Source of the DNA: Mesorhizobium sp. B1-1-8
GTDB taxonomy: Bacteria > Pseudomonadota > Alphaproteobacteria > Rhizobiales > Rhizobiaceae
Assembly: GCF_006442795.2 (NCBI RefSeq)
Contig: NZ_CP083956.1
Coordinates: 4,503,501 to 4,567,500, forward strand
Reading direction: 5' to 3'
Length of the DNA stretch: 64,000 bases
Of this stretch, positions 49,823 through 59,258 are shown piece by piece. Both the position numbers and the translations under genes were made by a program. Each line of letters starts with the position of its first letter. Position 1 is the stretch's first letter. Below the pieces are notes generated by a model. That model did no database searches. It was not told where the DNA came from and saw only the letters and a program-made list of their open reading frames with translations.

Positions 49823-51013
49823 GCGACAAAGACAAAAATGGGCATGGAAGCGGAAATCGCGCCGGGCTGGACCGGCGAGCCGGCGGTTCTCGACGGCGCG
49901 ATCGTGATTGGCGCTGGCGCCGCCGGGCTCAGCGCCGCGCATGCGCTGATCAAGGCCGGCATCGCCACCGAGGTCCTGGAGCGGGAACAGCGGCTGGCCG
50001 AACCCTGGCACCGCCGCCACGACAATTTGCATCTCAACACGCATCGCGAACTGTCGTCGCTGCCGGGCGTTTCCTTTCCAGCCGGCACGCCCGCTTTTCC
50101 ACACCGAACCGCCGTCATCCGCCTCTTCAACGACTTCGCCGAGACGCACCGATTGCCGATCACCTTTGGCGCCGCCGTTGAGGACGTCGAGTTTCGCGGC
50201 GACCACTGGCTGGTGCGGACAAGCGCCGGGCCGCGCGCCGCGCGCCATGTGGTGATTGCCACCGGCCGCGACCGCCAGCCTTTCATTCCGGCATGGAACG
50301 GCATGAAGGATTTTTCAGGCCGGATCATCCATTCGGCCGATTTCGGCCGGGCGAACGACTATGTCGGGAAAAAGGTGCTGGTGGTCGGCGCCGGAAATTC
50401 CGGCTTCGACGCGCTCAATCATCTTTCCCGGGCCGAGACCGGGCAGATCTGGCTTTCGGCGCGCAACGGCCCCTCGCTGCTGCCCAAGCGCATAGGCAAG
50501 ATCGCGGTGCACCGTTTGTCGCCGCTGATGGCGAGCCTGCCGGTCCGACTGGCCGATTGGGCGATGGCGGCAACGCAGCGCCTGGTCTTCGGCGATCTCA
50601 GGAAGTACGGCCTGCCCGCGCCCCCGTCGGGCGGCGCCAGCCGCCTCGGCTCGGACTACACCGCGATCGCCGCAGACGACGGCGCGGTCGACGCGATCAA
50701 GGCAGGCCGCATCGTCGTCGTGCCGCAAGTCCGGGAATTCAGCCCTGACGGCGTCATCCTGGACAACGGCCAAGCGATTTCGCCCGACATCGTGATCGCC
50801 GCGACCGGCTACCGCACCGGGCTGGAGACGATGCTGGGCAAGCTCGGCGTGCTCGACGCCAGGGGCGTGCCGCTGTTCAACGGCGCCGCCGGCGACCCGA
50901 AGCTGCCCGGCCTCTGGTTCACCGGCATGCGGCCGAGCATCCGCGGCTGCTTCGCCAATGCCCGCATCCAGGCTGCCGCGATCGCCAGCAAAATTGCCAG
51001 GCAGAAGCGGTAG
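49817..51013 (+). CDS. Flavin-containing monooxygenase-like oxidoreductase
   Basis: 398 residues. FAD site AIVIGAGAAGLSAAHALIKA (residues ~29-48), second dinucleotide site VLVVGAGNSGFDALNHLSRA, and the ATGY region IVIAATGYRTGLETMLG, ending with MRPSIRGCFANARIQ. The pattern fits bacterial class B flavoprotein monooxygenases / TrkA-like oxidoreductases that act on small hydrophobic or amine compounds. It follows the FMN-reductase fusion gene by 160 bp on the same strand. Start at 49817 is likely but not certain. Confidence 0.87.
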   Translation: MTATKTKMGMEAEIAPGWTGEPAVLDGAIVIGAGAAGLSAAHALIKAGIATEVLEREQRLAEPWHRRHDNLHLNTHRELSSLPGVSFPAGTPAFPHRTAVIRLFNDFAETHRLPITFGAAVEDVEFRGDHWLVRTSAGPRAARHVVIATGRDRQPFIPAWNGMKDFSGRIIHSADFGRANDYVGKKVLVVGAGNSGFDALNHLSRAETGQIWLSARNGPSLLPKRIGKIAVHRLSPLMASLPVRLADWAMAATQRLVFGDLRKYGLPAPPSGGASRLGSDYTAIAADDGAVDAIKAGRIVVVPQVREFSPDGVILDNGQAISPDIVIAATGYRTGLETMLGKLGVLDARGVPLFNGAAGDPKLPGLWFTGMRPSIRGCFANARIQAAAIASKIARQKR

Positions 51014-51019
51014 AGCCGC

Positions 51020-51115
51020 CTAGACCGTTTCATCGTTTCACGGAAACGCTGAACCGCTCTATCTCTTTGTTTTGACGCAATTCCGAACGGAAAACCGCTT
51101 CACACTTTTCCTAGT
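51020..51115. repeat. Second palindromic intergenic element, best copy
   Basis: Contains GTTTCATCGTTTCACGGAAA then CGCTGAACCGCTCTATCTCT, TTGTTTTGACGCAATTCCGA and ACGGAAAACCGCTTCACACT. Fragments recur at 12690-12718, 43676-43765 and 44088-44162. Inner palindromes (CGTTTCACGGAAACG and TTCCGAACGGAA) would form hairpins. It follows the monooxygenase gene and is a widely repeated rhizobial sequence as I remember it. Confidence 0.75.
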
Positions 51116-51194
51116 CTTTGAATCGTCGGCACGCCGATTTTCTCGTTTCACGGGTTGCCTTTCGCCACTCGGAACCCTATACGCCGCGAGGCGT

Positions 51195-51271
<77 letters not shown>

Positions 51272-51280
51272 ATCTTTCTC

Positions 51281-52580
51281 TGTACGGCCCGGAGACATAG
51301 GTAACAGTTCGTACCTAAGACATGGGTGACAATCTCGTGCCGAACGGATTGTCGATGGTCTGCAAGGTCCTCTGCTCCAGGTCGACATATCCCAGATCAT
51401 AATGCATGAAGCTGACGAGCCAAATGCCGTCGTCGACTTCCTTGATTCCGAGCCTCTGACCGGCGAGCACGGTCGAGACGTTGATCTTCTTCCTCATCAT
51501 GCAGATGCGGCCGCAGGCGGTGACCATGGTGTCCTTGTCATGGAAGGGATAGGTCAGCTCCGGCAGGCCATCATAGGGCCGTGACGAGGGGCTATAGAGT
51601 TCGGCCGGCACCTTCATGGCGATGGCTTCGTGGGGCCGTTCCTCATTGAATTCGCTGATGAAAGCGTCGAACCTGGCCTGCTGCTGGAGGGCATTCATGC
51701 CCGGCGGCCGCGTGGTCTCCTGCTTCAAGGTGCGGTGCATGCGCTCGTGGCGGCCGTTCTGCTGCGGATGACCGGGCCTGATGCGCTCGATCGCGATCCC
51801 CAGCCGCAGCCACCAGACGGAGAGCCTCGAGAGGTTGTAGAGGCCGTTGGGGGAGCGAAGGGGACGCCGTTGTCGGAGCGGATGGCATGCGGCAGGCCGC
51901 GTTCCTTGAAGAGCCGGACGAAGGCCTCGATGACCGGAGCTTCCTTTGTCGCTTCAAGCGCTTCGGCGAGAAGCAGGTAGCGCGAGGCCTGATCGGTGAC
52001 CGTCAGGGGGTAACAGTAGCGGCCGTCGCCGAGCTTGAACTCGCCCTTGAAGTCGGCGCACCACAGGTCATTGGGCTGGACAGCCTGCGAGAGCGGCGTG
52101 CCCTCGGCCTTGTTCGCCCGGTTCCTCTTGCGGGCCTGGCTCACAAGGCCGTGACGGTCGAGCACCGCGTGCACCGTGCTCTTGGCGGGAATACGCACGT
52201 CCCCGGCCAGCTTGCGCACCAGGAGCTCTCTGATCTTGCGGGCGCCCCAATGCGGCTTGTCGCGCTTGGGCCTCGACGATCAGCCGCTCGACCGGGTCGG
52301 GCAGCTGGTTGGCGTAGCGGACCGGCCGGCGCGAGCGGTCGCATAGGGCTTCGAGCCCTTCCTCCCTATAGCGGCCGAAGATCTTGTAGCCGGTCTTGCG
52401 GGAAATCCCGAACTCCCGACACACTTCGCTCATGCCTTCGCCATCCAGAAGGCGGGCGACAAAACGTAGACGTTCCTCCATCACCGAACACTCTCTCCAC
52501 GGCATCAACACCTCCGGCCAAAAGCCAAAAGTGTTACCCATGTGTCCGGTACAAATCGTCACCTATGTCTCGGGTCGCTC
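51281..52580 (-). mobile_element. IS481-like insertion sequence, copy 2 (inverted relative to copy 1)
   Basis: 1,300 bp, the reverse complement of copy 1 with only a few base changes and three single-base indels between the copies. The end next to tRNA-Pro is the same end that abuts tRNA-Arg in copy 1 (the transposase 3' end). Terminal inverted repeats with paired ACATRGGTRAC motifs are intact at both ends. Beyond 52580 follows a low-GC hypothetical gene. Confidence 0.9.
51315..52505 (-). pseudogene. IS481-family transposase, twice frameshifted (copy 2)
   Basis: Minus-strand frame from ATG 52505. The region disrupted in copy 1 is intact here (RRPVRYANQLPDPVERLIVEA), but an extra C at about 52267-52269 (GAGGCCCAAG against GAGGCCAAG) shifts the frame, and a missing T near 51853 (TTCGCTCCCCC against TTCGCTTCCCCC) shifts it again in the DDE core. 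Net length change is zero. The two copies together still define an intact ~396-residue protein. Confidence 0.88.
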
Positions 52581-52693
52581 ACTCGATCACCTGCAAGCTG
52601 GGCGGATTTCCTCGCGATATCGATAGCGGCGAGCAACGGCGCTGCACGCCCTTGACGTTGGCCCAGAAGGCAAGTCATCTTGAAGCATTGGTC

Positions 52694-53176
52694 ATGGCGT
52701 GGGGCTGCGCCAACAGAATGAACACGTCCTACCCTGGCGAAGGGGCAACAGCGGTTGAGATACTTCGGCTCGCAAGCGAGTTCAGAAGTGCTGCCGACCG
52801 CCTGAAGGACAGTGGGCGCAAGGGCAAGCCACTTTCACTGGTGCCGTGCCGCTTCAATGCCCTTCATGCCATTGAGCTTTACCTCAACGCACACCTGTTG
52901 CTCGTCGGCGCCGATGCCAAGTCTATTCGAAGTCTGCAGCATGACTTTGCGGCACGCGCTGCAAAGGCAACCGCCTCGGGTTTGGTCTTGCGGAGGCGCA
53001 CTGCGGAGCACTTGGCTGGATTGACAGGTAGCCGGGAGTATCTGGTGACGCGGTACGGTCCGGAGTTGATCACCACCCTGCCGCAGATCACCAGATTGAT
53101 GGCGACCTTGGACGAGATCGCTGAAAAAGTAACTGGTTTGGCAAGCAAGCCGCCAAAGGCCGTTCATCCTGCATGA
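52694..53176 (+). CDS. HEPN-like hypothetical protein
   Basis: 160 residues from the ATG at 52694 (52718 is an alternative). Helical throughout, with EFRSAADRLKDSGRKGKPLS, PCRFNALHAIELYLNAHLLL and IRSLQHDFAARAAKATASGL; the paired helices with SLQHD in the second recall HEPN proteins that are often toxin partners or nucleases. The catalytic R-x4-6-H is not obvious. It begins 113 bp after IS copy 2. Function unproven. Confidence 0.6.
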   Translation: MAWGCANRMNTSYPGEGATAVEILRLASEFRSAADRLKDSGRKGKPLSLVPCRFNALHAIELYLNAHLLLVGADAKSIRSLQHDFAARAAKATASGLVLRRRTAEHLAGLTGSREYLVTRYGPELITTLPQITRLMATLDEIAEKVTGLASKPPKAVHPA

Positions 53177-53516
53177 CCACAGGCCGCGCCCAGGCAAGCG
53201 CGGTATATCTCAGAGCGCACTTTCGATGTCGATCCTCGGAAAATCGTCGACGGCATGAAGCAGCCGGCAGCCATGGTCCTTTGCCATCCATAGGCGAAAC
53301 GGTCGCCGAAATTGGGCGCCAATTGTCATTTCAATACGGTCCGGAAAGAACGGTAAACTCGCCGGGCGAGAACCCCAACACTCTCAAAGCCCGGCGAGCC
53401 TACAACCCGATCTGGAACGCGACCGGGGCCGGGATCAACCGGCATACCGGGATATGCAAGGCGGATGCCAGTGGGATGGTCCCGAAATGGGACAGTGCCC
53501 GGCTAAAGCGTAGCTT
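53177..53516. other. Intergenic stretch with one strong hairpin
   Basis: About 340 bp with no supported gene. At 53358-53398 a perfect 10-bp inverted repeat (CTCGCCGGGC and GCCCGGCGAG) encloses a 21-nt loop; there is no T tract on either side. No toxin gene follows the antitoxin-like gene whose stop lies at 53517. Confidence 0.55.
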
Positions 53517-53759
53517 TCACCGCTTTCGGACGTTCGAGGCCAGTATCTGTTCCAGTACCTGGACGTCTTGATCTGTCACGCCGGCGCGGCTTGCGATGGC
53601 GCACAGCAACGAGCCAAGCTTCGCGCATTGCTCCGACCGAACAGCATCTTCAAGAATGGCACGGATTTCTGCTTCCATGCTGCGATTGTGCGCGGCGGCT
53701 CGCACGCGCAAAGCGCGCTGCGTTTCTTCCAATAAACTTCGAACGGCGATGGCCGGCAT
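53517..53759 (-). CDS. FitA-like ribbon-helix-helix antitoxin without adjacent toxin
   Basis: 80 residues from the ATG at 53759. AIAVRSLLEETQRALRVRAA, HNRSMEAEIRAILEDAV is the FitA/Arc-type ribbon-helix-helix, which binds DNA and normally represses a toxin operon with a VapC/FitB nuclease downstream. The C-terminal half (SLLCAIASRAGVTDQDVQVL) differs from the usual toxin-binding tail. No PIN-domain gene follows on the minus strand, so it is orphan or a remnant. It lies directly downstream of hdaA on the same strand. Confidence 0.78.
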   Translation of the reverse strand: MPAIAVRSLLEETQRALRVRAAAHNRSMEAEIRAILEDAVRSEQCAKLGSLLCAIASRAGVTDQDVQVLEQILASNVRKR

Positions 53760-53820
53760 GTTCCTTCCGCGCGTTCTCAGCGATAACACCCCGAGCGGCC
53801 TCAAGGCTACGACGCACGCG

Positions 53821-54525
53821 TTAGATATCGAACTCGCCCTGCCCTTCGTCCATAGCGCTGACGGTTTCGGCGGCGAGCGCGCGGGTGATTGGGGTCTTGC
53901 GCTCCAGCGCTGCCCTATCGAGTCGTGCGACAACACGCATGGCGGTGGCCAGCGAGCGCTCGATGCGCCTGACCAGATATTGAACGACATGCGGCTCGAC
54001 CTCGACCTGGCGGTCGGCGAAGAGTTTCGTGATGACGCCGGCCAGAAGCAGGTCGTCCGGCTCATGGATCTCGACCGTCGCCGCCGCCTTCAGCCGCGAG
54101 ATGAGATCGGGGAGCGCCACCCGCCAGGCGGCGGGAAAGCGCCGTGCCGTCAACAGAAGCGTCGAGCCGACGGCGCGAACAGCGTTGATCAGGTGGAACA
54201 GGCCCGCTTCGTCGATCGGCTCCTTGTCGATGTCGTCGATGAGCGCCGGGCTGGCGCCGAGGCCGGCGATGTGGGCGCCGATGCTGCCGGCATCGATGGC
54301 GACCGCATGTGCCTTCGCCAGCCAGATCCGGCCGAGATGCGTCTTGCCCGACCCTGCCGGGCCGGCCAGCACGACCACGGGCGAGGGCCAGTCCGGCCAG
54401 CGATCGACCAGTGCCGCGGCCTGGGCGTTGGCGCCGGAGACGACGAGCTCGTCGCGCGAATAGCCTGTGCCGTGACCGAGATCGAGCGGCAGCTGGCGCG
54501 GCGGATCGGTTTGCTGGGCGGCCAT
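53821..54525 (-). CDS. hdaA: HdaA, DnaA-inactivating AAA+ protein
   Basis: 234 residues from the ATG at 54525. The N-terminal QLPLDLGHG is the beta-clamp binding motif of Hda proteins, followed by AAA+ motifs VVLAGPAGSGKTHLGRIWLA (Walker A), ALIDDIDK (Walker B-like, degenerate) and an arginine-finger region LPDLISRL. Hda with the clamp stimulates ATP hydrolysis on DnaA and limits re-initiation of replication. It starts two bases after the stop of the AI-2E gene, so they share a transcript. Confidence 0.88.
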   Translation of the reverse strand: MAAQQTDPPRQLPLDLGHGTGYSRDELVVSGANAQAAALVDRWPDWPSPVVVLAGPAGSGKTHLGRIWLAKAHAVAIDAGSIGAHIAGLGASPALIDDIDKEPIDEAGLFHLINAVRAVGSTLLLTARRFPAAWRVALPDLISRLKAAATVEIHEPDDLLLAGVITKLFADRQVEVEPHVVQYLVRRIERSLATAMRVVARLDRAALERKTPITRALAAETVSAMDEGQGEFDI

Positions 54526-54526
54526 C

Positions 54527-55744
54527 TCAGCCACGCGTGCTGTGACCACCGCCGCGGTTCGCGGGCAGCGGGCGCACTGGCTCGGTGGCGTGGCCCTTGT
54601 AGAGCGGCGATTCGAGGTAGCGGGCAATGGCAAAGCGTACCAGCACGGCGATCGCGGCGGAGGCCGGTACCGCGATCAGCAGTCCGACAAAGCCGAAAAG
54701 CGCGCCGAAGGCAAACAATGAGAACATCAGCCACACCGGATGCAGGCCGACGCTTTTGCCGACCAGCCTCGGCTGCAGGATGTTGCCCTCGATGAACTGG
54801 CCGACGAAGAACACGCAGGCCACCGCCACGACCATGGTCCAGTCCGGCCAGAACTGGACGAAGGCGACGCCGATGGCGAGCACCAGCCCGGTCAGCGAGC
54901 CGACATAGGGGATGAAGGAGATCAGCCCGGCGAAGAAGCCGATGAGGATGGCGAAATTCAATCCTGTGAAGGAAAGACCGGTGGCGTACATGACGCCAAG
55001 CACCAGGCACAGCGTGCCTTGGCCGCGCACGAAGCCGGCGGTGGCAGTGTTGATGTCGCGGGCGAGCGCGCGCACCGTCTCGACATAGTCGCGCGGCACC
55101 CAGCTGTCGACGATGGCCACCATGCGATCCCAGTCGAGCAGCATGTAGAAGGCAACGACCGGGGTGACGACGAAGAGGCTAACCACCGAGACCAGCGCCA
55201 CGCCCGAGCTCCAGATCGAGGTGAAGACGGTGGTCAACAGGCCAAAGCCGGTGGTGAGCAATGAATTCAGCCCCTCGCGCAGGCTGCCGGCGTTGACGCC
55301 GAAGCGCTGCTCCAGCCATTTCGGGTCGAAGCTGGTGAGCAGCGACTGCAGGCGGGTCAGGTATTCGGGCAGCTTGCGGGCGAAATCGGCCATCTGCGTC
55401 GCCAGCACCGGCACCAGGATGACGAAGGCCAGCACCACCACCACGATGAAGGCAATCAGGATGACCACCGTGGCCATCAGCCTGGAGAGGCCGAGCCGCT
55501 GCAGCCGATCGGCGACCGGATCGAGGAAATAGGCCAGCACCATGCCGGCGACGAAAGGCAGAAGGATGCCGGAGAAGAGGTAGAGGAACAGCGCCAGCAG
55601 GACGGCCGTGCCCAGCCAGAAGAATATCTGGCGGCGGAACGCGGCGGAGGCCGCGGTCTGCGCGACCGCGATTTCGGCCGCCGCAACAATGGCCGCGTCG
55701 TCAGGTGCCTTGTCGTCAGGTGCCCGTCGTGGAGCCTTCGCCAT
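54527..55744 (-). CDS. AI-2E family transporter
   Basis: 405 residues with about eight hydrophobic helices; hallmark segments are YLFSGILLPFVAGMVLAYFL, MATVVILIAFIVVVVLAFVI and the C-terminal GLSFTGLNFAILIGFFAGLI, PYVGSLTGLVLAIGVAFVQF, EGNILQPRLVGKSVGLHPVW. The N-terminal tail is Ala/Asp-rich. Members export AI-2 or act as Na+/H+ antiporters; here the substrate is unknown. It overlaps the end of the phosphatidyltransferase gene by 29 bp. Confidence 0.9.
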   Translation of the reverse strand: MAKAPRRAPDDKAPDDAAIVAAAEIAVAQTAASAAFRRQIFFWLGTAVLLALFLYLFSGILLPFVAGMVLAYFLDPVADRLQRLGLSRLMATVVILIAFIVVVVLAFVILVPVLATQMADFARKLPEYLTRLQSLLTSFDPKWLEQRFGVNAGSLREGLNSLLTTGFGLLTTVFTSIWSSGVALVSVVSLFVVTPVVAFYMLLDWDRMVAIVDSWVPRDYVETVRALARDINTATAGFVRGQGTLCLVLGVMYATGLSFTGLNFAILIGFFAGLISFIPYVGSLTGLVLAIGVAFVQFWPDWTMVVAVACVFFVGQFIEGNILQPRLVGKSVGLHPVWLMFSLFAFGALFGFVGLLIAVPASAAIAVLVRFAIARYLESPLYKGHATEPVRPLPANRGGGHSTRG

Positions 55745-56273
55745 TGCCGCTCATATGCCTCAGCCAGGTCACGAGATAGGCTGCGGCCGAAGCCACGGTC
55801 AAGGCCCCGGACAGCAATATGAGCGCCGGCCTGGCCTGACCGAGATGGACGGCGAAGGCAAGTTCGCCCAGCACGAGCGCCGCCAGCACGATCTGCACGG
55901 CAGTGTTGGCCTTCGACACAAAGAGCGGCTTCATTTCGACCGGATGCGCCATGACGCTGGACAAAAGCACGGCGCAGACGATCAGCGCGTCACGCGAGAC
56001 CATGGTCACCACCAGCCACAGCGGCAGCTCGCGGGCGAATCCGAGCACTACGAACACCGAAACCAGCAAAAGCTTGTCGGCGATCGGGTCGAGATAGGCG
56101 CCGAGGCGCGAGGACTGGTTCCAGCGGCGGGCGATGAAGCCGTCGACGCCGTCGGAAACGCCGGCGATGACGAAGCCGGCAAAGGCCCAGTCCCACCGCG
56201 TGTCGAGCATCGCCAGCACCACGGCGGGCACCAGCAGCAGCCGCATGATGGTGATCATGTTGGGGATGGTCAC
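55716..56273 (-). CDS. CDP-alcohol phosphatidyltransferase (PgsA-like)
   Basis: 185 residues from a GTG at 56273 (the frame upstream runs into a repeat). The catalytic motif is SDGVDGFIARRWNQSSRLGA then YLDPIADK, the DxxDGxxAR...GxxxDxxxD signature. Four to five hydrophobic helices are spread along it. It makes a phospholipid from CDP-diacylglycerol and an alcohol, likely glycerol-3-phosphate. First gene of a transcript with AI-2E and hdaA. Confidence 0.88.
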   Translation of the reverse strand: MTIPNMITIMRLLLVPAVVLAMLDTRWDWAFAGFVIAGVSDGVDGFIARRWNQSSRLGAYLDPIADKLLLVSVFVVLGFARELPLWLVVTMVSRDALIVCAVLLSSVMAHPVEMKPLFVSKANTAVQIVLAALVLGELAFAVHLGQARPALILLSGALTVASAAAYLVTWLRHMSGNGEGSTTGT

Positions 56274-56347
56274 GTGATATCCCGTCGTGGCCTTTGTTGG
56301 GAAATAGATGACGGAGATGGGAGGGGCGCGCAAGGGAGGAGCTGCCG

Positions 56348-56511
56348 ATCTCCCCCCTTGAGGGCCCTCGAGGGGGGAGATGGCCGGCAGGCCAGAGGGG
56401 GTCATCTCACATAAATCGCCGACGCCGTCCGCCGCAAGCCGCTGGCGCTCCACGCGAGGCGCCCCCCTCTGTCGCCTTCGGCGACATCTCCCCCTCAAGG
56501 GGGGAGATTGG
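56348..56511. repeat. Mosaic palindromic element (copy 2)
   Basis: Begins ATCTCCCCCCTTGAGGGCCC, TCGAGGGGGGAGATGGCCGG, AGAGGGGGTCATC and ends GCGCCCCCCTCTGTCGCC, TTCGGCGACATCTCCCCC, CTCAAGGGGGGAGATTGG. Same orientation and right half as the copy at 36381; its centre is different. It fills the divergent gap between the phosphatidyltransferase and purM. Confidence 0.85.
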
Positions 56512-56581
56512 CTCTCACGCGCCTTGCTCCTCGAAATCATTCATGCGAAGAGCCCGCAAGGGAAACAGGAACGAGCCGGAT

Positions 56582-57661
56582 ATGAGCAAGGGCGATACGG
56601 CCAAGCGCAAGAACGGGCTCACCTATGCGCAAGCGGGCGTCGATATCGATGCCGGCAACCTGATGGTCGAGAAGATCAAGCCGCTGGTGCGCGCTACGCG
56701 CCGGTCGGGCGCCGACGGCGAGATCGGCGGCTTCGGCGGCCTGTTCGATCTCAAGGCCGCCGGCTTCACCGACCCGGTGCTGGTCGCCGCCAATGACGGC
56801 GTCGGCACCAAGCTGAAGATCGCCATCGAGGCGGGAAAACACGACACGATCGGCATCGACCTTGTCGCCATGTGCGTCAACGACATCGTCGTGCAGGGCG
56901 CCGAGCCGCTGTTCTTCCTCGACTATTTCGCTACCGGCAAGCTCGACCCCGACCAGGGGGCGGCGATCGTTGGCGGCATCGCGCAGGGCTGCCGGCAGGC
57001 CGGCTGCGCGCTGATCGGCGGCGAGACGGCCGAAATGCCCGGCATGTACCAGGACAAGGATTACGACCTCGCCGGTTTTGCCGTGGGCGCCGCCGAACGC
57101 GGCCAGTTGCTGCCCACCGACGATATCGTCGAGGGCGACGTGCTTTTGGGCCTTGCCTCCTCGGGCCTGCATTCCAACGGCTTTTCGCTGGTGCGCCGCA
57201 TCGTTGCGACGAGCGGCCTTGCCTGGAACGACCCGGCGCCATTCAACGATGAGTTGAGCCTTGCCGAGGCGCTGCTCGAGCCGACGCGCATTTATGTCAA
57301 ATCGATCCTGAAAGCGATCCGCAACACGCATGGCATCAAGGCGCTCGCTCACATTACCGGCGGCGGTTTTCCGGAAAACATTCCGCGTGTGCTGCCGAAG
57401 GATTTCTCCGCCGAGCTCGACCTCGAGGCGATCGACGTGCCGCCGGTTTTCTCGTGGCTGGCCAGGACCGGCGGCGTCGCGCCGGACGAGATGATGCGCA
57501 CCTTCAACTGCGGCATCGGCATGATCCTGGCGGTCGCCTCCGGCCAGGCGGCGCAGGTGGCGGCCGTGCTGCAGGAGGCCGGCGAGACGGCGACGCCGGT
57601 CGGCCGCATCGTGCCGCGCCGCGACGCCGGCGTCATCTATCGGGGTTCGATCGGCCTATGA
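56582..57661 (+). CDS. purM: Phosphoribosylformylglycinamidine cyclo-ligase (AIR synthetase)
   Basis: 359 residues from the ATG at 56582. [20 protein letters not shown], then [72 protein letters not shown] and [13 protein letters not shown] are the textbook PurM motifs. Ends [11 protein letters not shown]. It makes aminoimidazole ribonucleotide with ATP in purine synthesis. Its stop overlaps the purN start by four bases. Confidence 0.97.
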   Translation: MSKGDTAKRKNGLTYAQAGVDIDAGNLMVEKIKPLVRATRRSGADGEIGGFGGLFDLKAAGFTDPVLVAANDGVGTKLKIAIEAGKHDTIGIDLVAMCVNDIVVQGAEPLFFLDYFATGKLDPDQGAAIVGGIAQGCRQAGCALIGGETAEMPGMYQDKDYDLAGFAVGAAERGQLLPTDDIVEGDVLLGLASSGLHSNGFSLVRRIVATSGLAWNDPAPFNDELSLAEALLEPTRIYVKSILKAIRNTHGIKALAHITGGGFPENIPRVLPKDFSAELDLEAIDVPPVFSWLARTGGVAPDEMMRTFNCGIGMILAVASGQAAQVAAVLQEAGETATPVGRIVPRRDAGVIYRGSIGL

Positions 57662-58365
57662 TCAAGAAACGCACCGTCGTCCTGATCTCGGGACGCGGCT
57701 CCAACATGACCGCGCTGATCGCGGCCGCCGCCGACCCGGCCTATCCTGCCGCGATCGTCGGTGTCATCTCCGATCGCGCGAACGCCGCCGGCCTCGGCAT
57801 CGCCCAGGCGCATGGCATCGCCACCAAGGTCATCCAGCGTTCCGACCACGCCGGCAAGGACGCGCATGACGGCGCGATCGAGGCCGCACTCGCCGGCTTC
57901 GGCGCCGAGATCGTGGCGCTCGCCGGCTATCTGCGCATCCTGGGCCGAGGCCTGGTGGAGAAATGGCAGGGGCGCATGCTCAACATCCATCCTGCCCTGC
58001 TGCCTGCCTTCAAGGGGCTGGACACGCATGCCCGGGCGTTGCGCGCCGGCGTTCGCATCCACGGCTGCTCGGTGCATTTCGTCACGCCCGAAATGGATGA
58101 CGGGCCGATCATCGCCCAGGCCGCCGTGCCGGTGATGGTCGGCGACAATGAGGATACGCTCGCCGCACGGGTGCTGAAAGCCGAGCACCGGCTCTACCCG
58201 CTGGCGCTGGGGTTGGTCGCGGAAGGCAAGGCTCGCATGGAAAAGGGTCACACCGTGCTCGCCCATTTCGCCGACGACGCCGATAACGCCAGCTCGGTGG
58301 TGATGGCGCCAGACCCGCTGCGCGAAGAGCGCGACCTCGAGCAGTTGGCGCGGATCACGCCTTGA
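57658..58365 (+). CDS. purN: Phosphoribosylglycinamide formyltransferase
   Basis: 235 residues, coupled to purM (ATGA). [68 protein letters not shown] give the 10-formyl-THF dependent GART pattern with the catalytic Asn-His-Asp (NIHP and EMDDGP). The C-terminal ~25 residues extend past E. coli PurN. Standard purine gene pair. Confidence 0.97.
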   Translation: MIKKRTVVLISGRGSNMTALIAAAADPAYPAAIVGVISDRANAAGLGIAQAHGIATKVIQRSDHAGKDAHDGAIEAALAGFGAEIVALAGYLRILGRGLVEKWQGRMLNIHPALLPAFKGLDTHARALRAGVRIHGCSVHFVTPEMDDGPIIAQAAVPVMVGDNEDTLAARVLKAEHRLYPLALGLVAEGKARMEKGHTVLAHFADDADNASSVVMAPDPLREERDLEQLARITP

Positions 58366-58389
58366 AGACACCTCAGCGGAAATGACAGC

Positions 58390-58569
58390 ATGACGCTTAT
58401 CCCGGGACCGCTGAACCAGGCTCTTCGCCAAGCCGAAGCAGAGCGGCTACGCAAATCTTGGATAGAAGGGCTGGAAAGCGGCCCGTTCGTGGAATTCAAC
58501 ATCGAAGAGATCAAGCTGAGAGCCCATGTGTGTTTGGGCAGCAACCCTGGTCCTGAACAATGCCGATGA
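58390..58569 (+). CDS. ParD-like antitoxin C-terminal fragment (59 residues)
   Basis: ATG at 58390 to TGA at 58567. LNQALRQAEAERLRKSWIEG followed by LESGPFVEFNIEEIKLRA resembles the toxin-binding C-terminal half of ParD-family antitoxins; the N-terminal ribbon-helix-helix part is not there, and no ParE follows. The last bases overlap the start of the sixA-like gene at 58560. Probably a remnant, but the frame is open and could be translated. No good ribosome site. Confidence 0.5.
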   Translation: MTLIPGPLNQALRQAEAERLRKSWIEGLESGPFVEFNIEEIKLRAHVCLGSNPGPEQCR

Positions 58570-59078
58570 GACAATTGCTTGTGCTGCGTCACGCCAAGTC
58601 GAGCCGGGACGATCCCAAGCTCGATGATTTCGACCGCCCTCTCGCCCGTCGCGGGCTGAAGACGGCGCCGCTGATGGGGCGCGAGCTTGCCCGGCGCGGC
58701 TGGCTGCCGGATCTGGCGCTGGTCTCGCCGGCGCTGCGCACGCGCGACACTTGGCGGCTGGTCTCAGCGGAGCTGCCGAAGCATGTGCCGGCGGAATTCG
58801 CCGAACAGCTCTACGAGGCGGCGGCCGCCGCCATCCTGGCGCGCGTGCGGCAGGCAAATGCCACCAGCCTGCTGGTGATCGGCCACAATCCCGGTCTGCA
58901 GCATTTCGCGCTACGGCTGGCCGGCGCCGGATCGGATGCGGACGTATTCCGGAAAATCGAAGCGAAGTTCCCGACGGCGGCACTCGCCCGTTTCACCGTG
59001 GAACAGGATTGGGCGAACCTCGACTTCGGCGACGCCCGGCTGACGCATTGCATCAGGCCGAAGGATTTAGCTGCGTAA
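58560..59078 (+). CDS. SixA-like phosphohistidine phosphatase (histidine phosphatase superfamily)
   Basis: 172 residues. The catalytic motif is LLVLRHAKSSRDDPKLDDFD (RHA/RHG-like), with the downstream His in LLVIGHNPGLQHFALRL and Arg in ALRTRDTWRLV. SixA enzymes remove phosphate from histidine of phosphorelay or PTS proteins. The gene lies in line with purM/purN but with the ParD-like frame between. Start at the ATG 58560. Confidence 0.87.
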   Translation: MPMRQLLVLRHAKSSRDDPKLDDFDRPLARRGLKTAPLMGRELARRGWLPDLALVSPALRTRDTWRLVSAELPKHVPAEFAEQLYEAAAAAILARVRQANATSLLVIGHNPGLQHFALRLAGAGSDADVFRKIEAKFPTAALARFTVEQDWANLDFGDARLTHCIRPKDLAA

Positions 59079-59080
59079 TC

Positions 59081-59230
59081 TCCCCCCTTGAGGGGGAGAT
59101 GTCGCCAAAGGCGACAGAGGGGGTCGCCGCGCGTGAAGCGCCGACCTCTATTGCAGCAAGAGGTCGAGCCCGGTCGGCCCGACCCCCTCTGGCCGCGACG
59201 CGGCCATCTCCCCCTTAAGGGCGGAGATTA
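59081..59230. repeat. Mosaic palindromic element (copy 3, inverted)
   Basis: Reverse complement of the type of element at 36381: here the left arm holds GTCGCCaaaGGCGAC and the right arm GGCCGCgacGCGGCC, and the central AGCAAGAGGTC and GTGAAGCGCCGACC are the complement of the 36381 core. Lies between the sixA-like gene and the DUF680 array. Confidence 0.85.
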
Positions 59231-59258
59231 CCCGCCGCCTTCGTGATCTACGGAAAGT

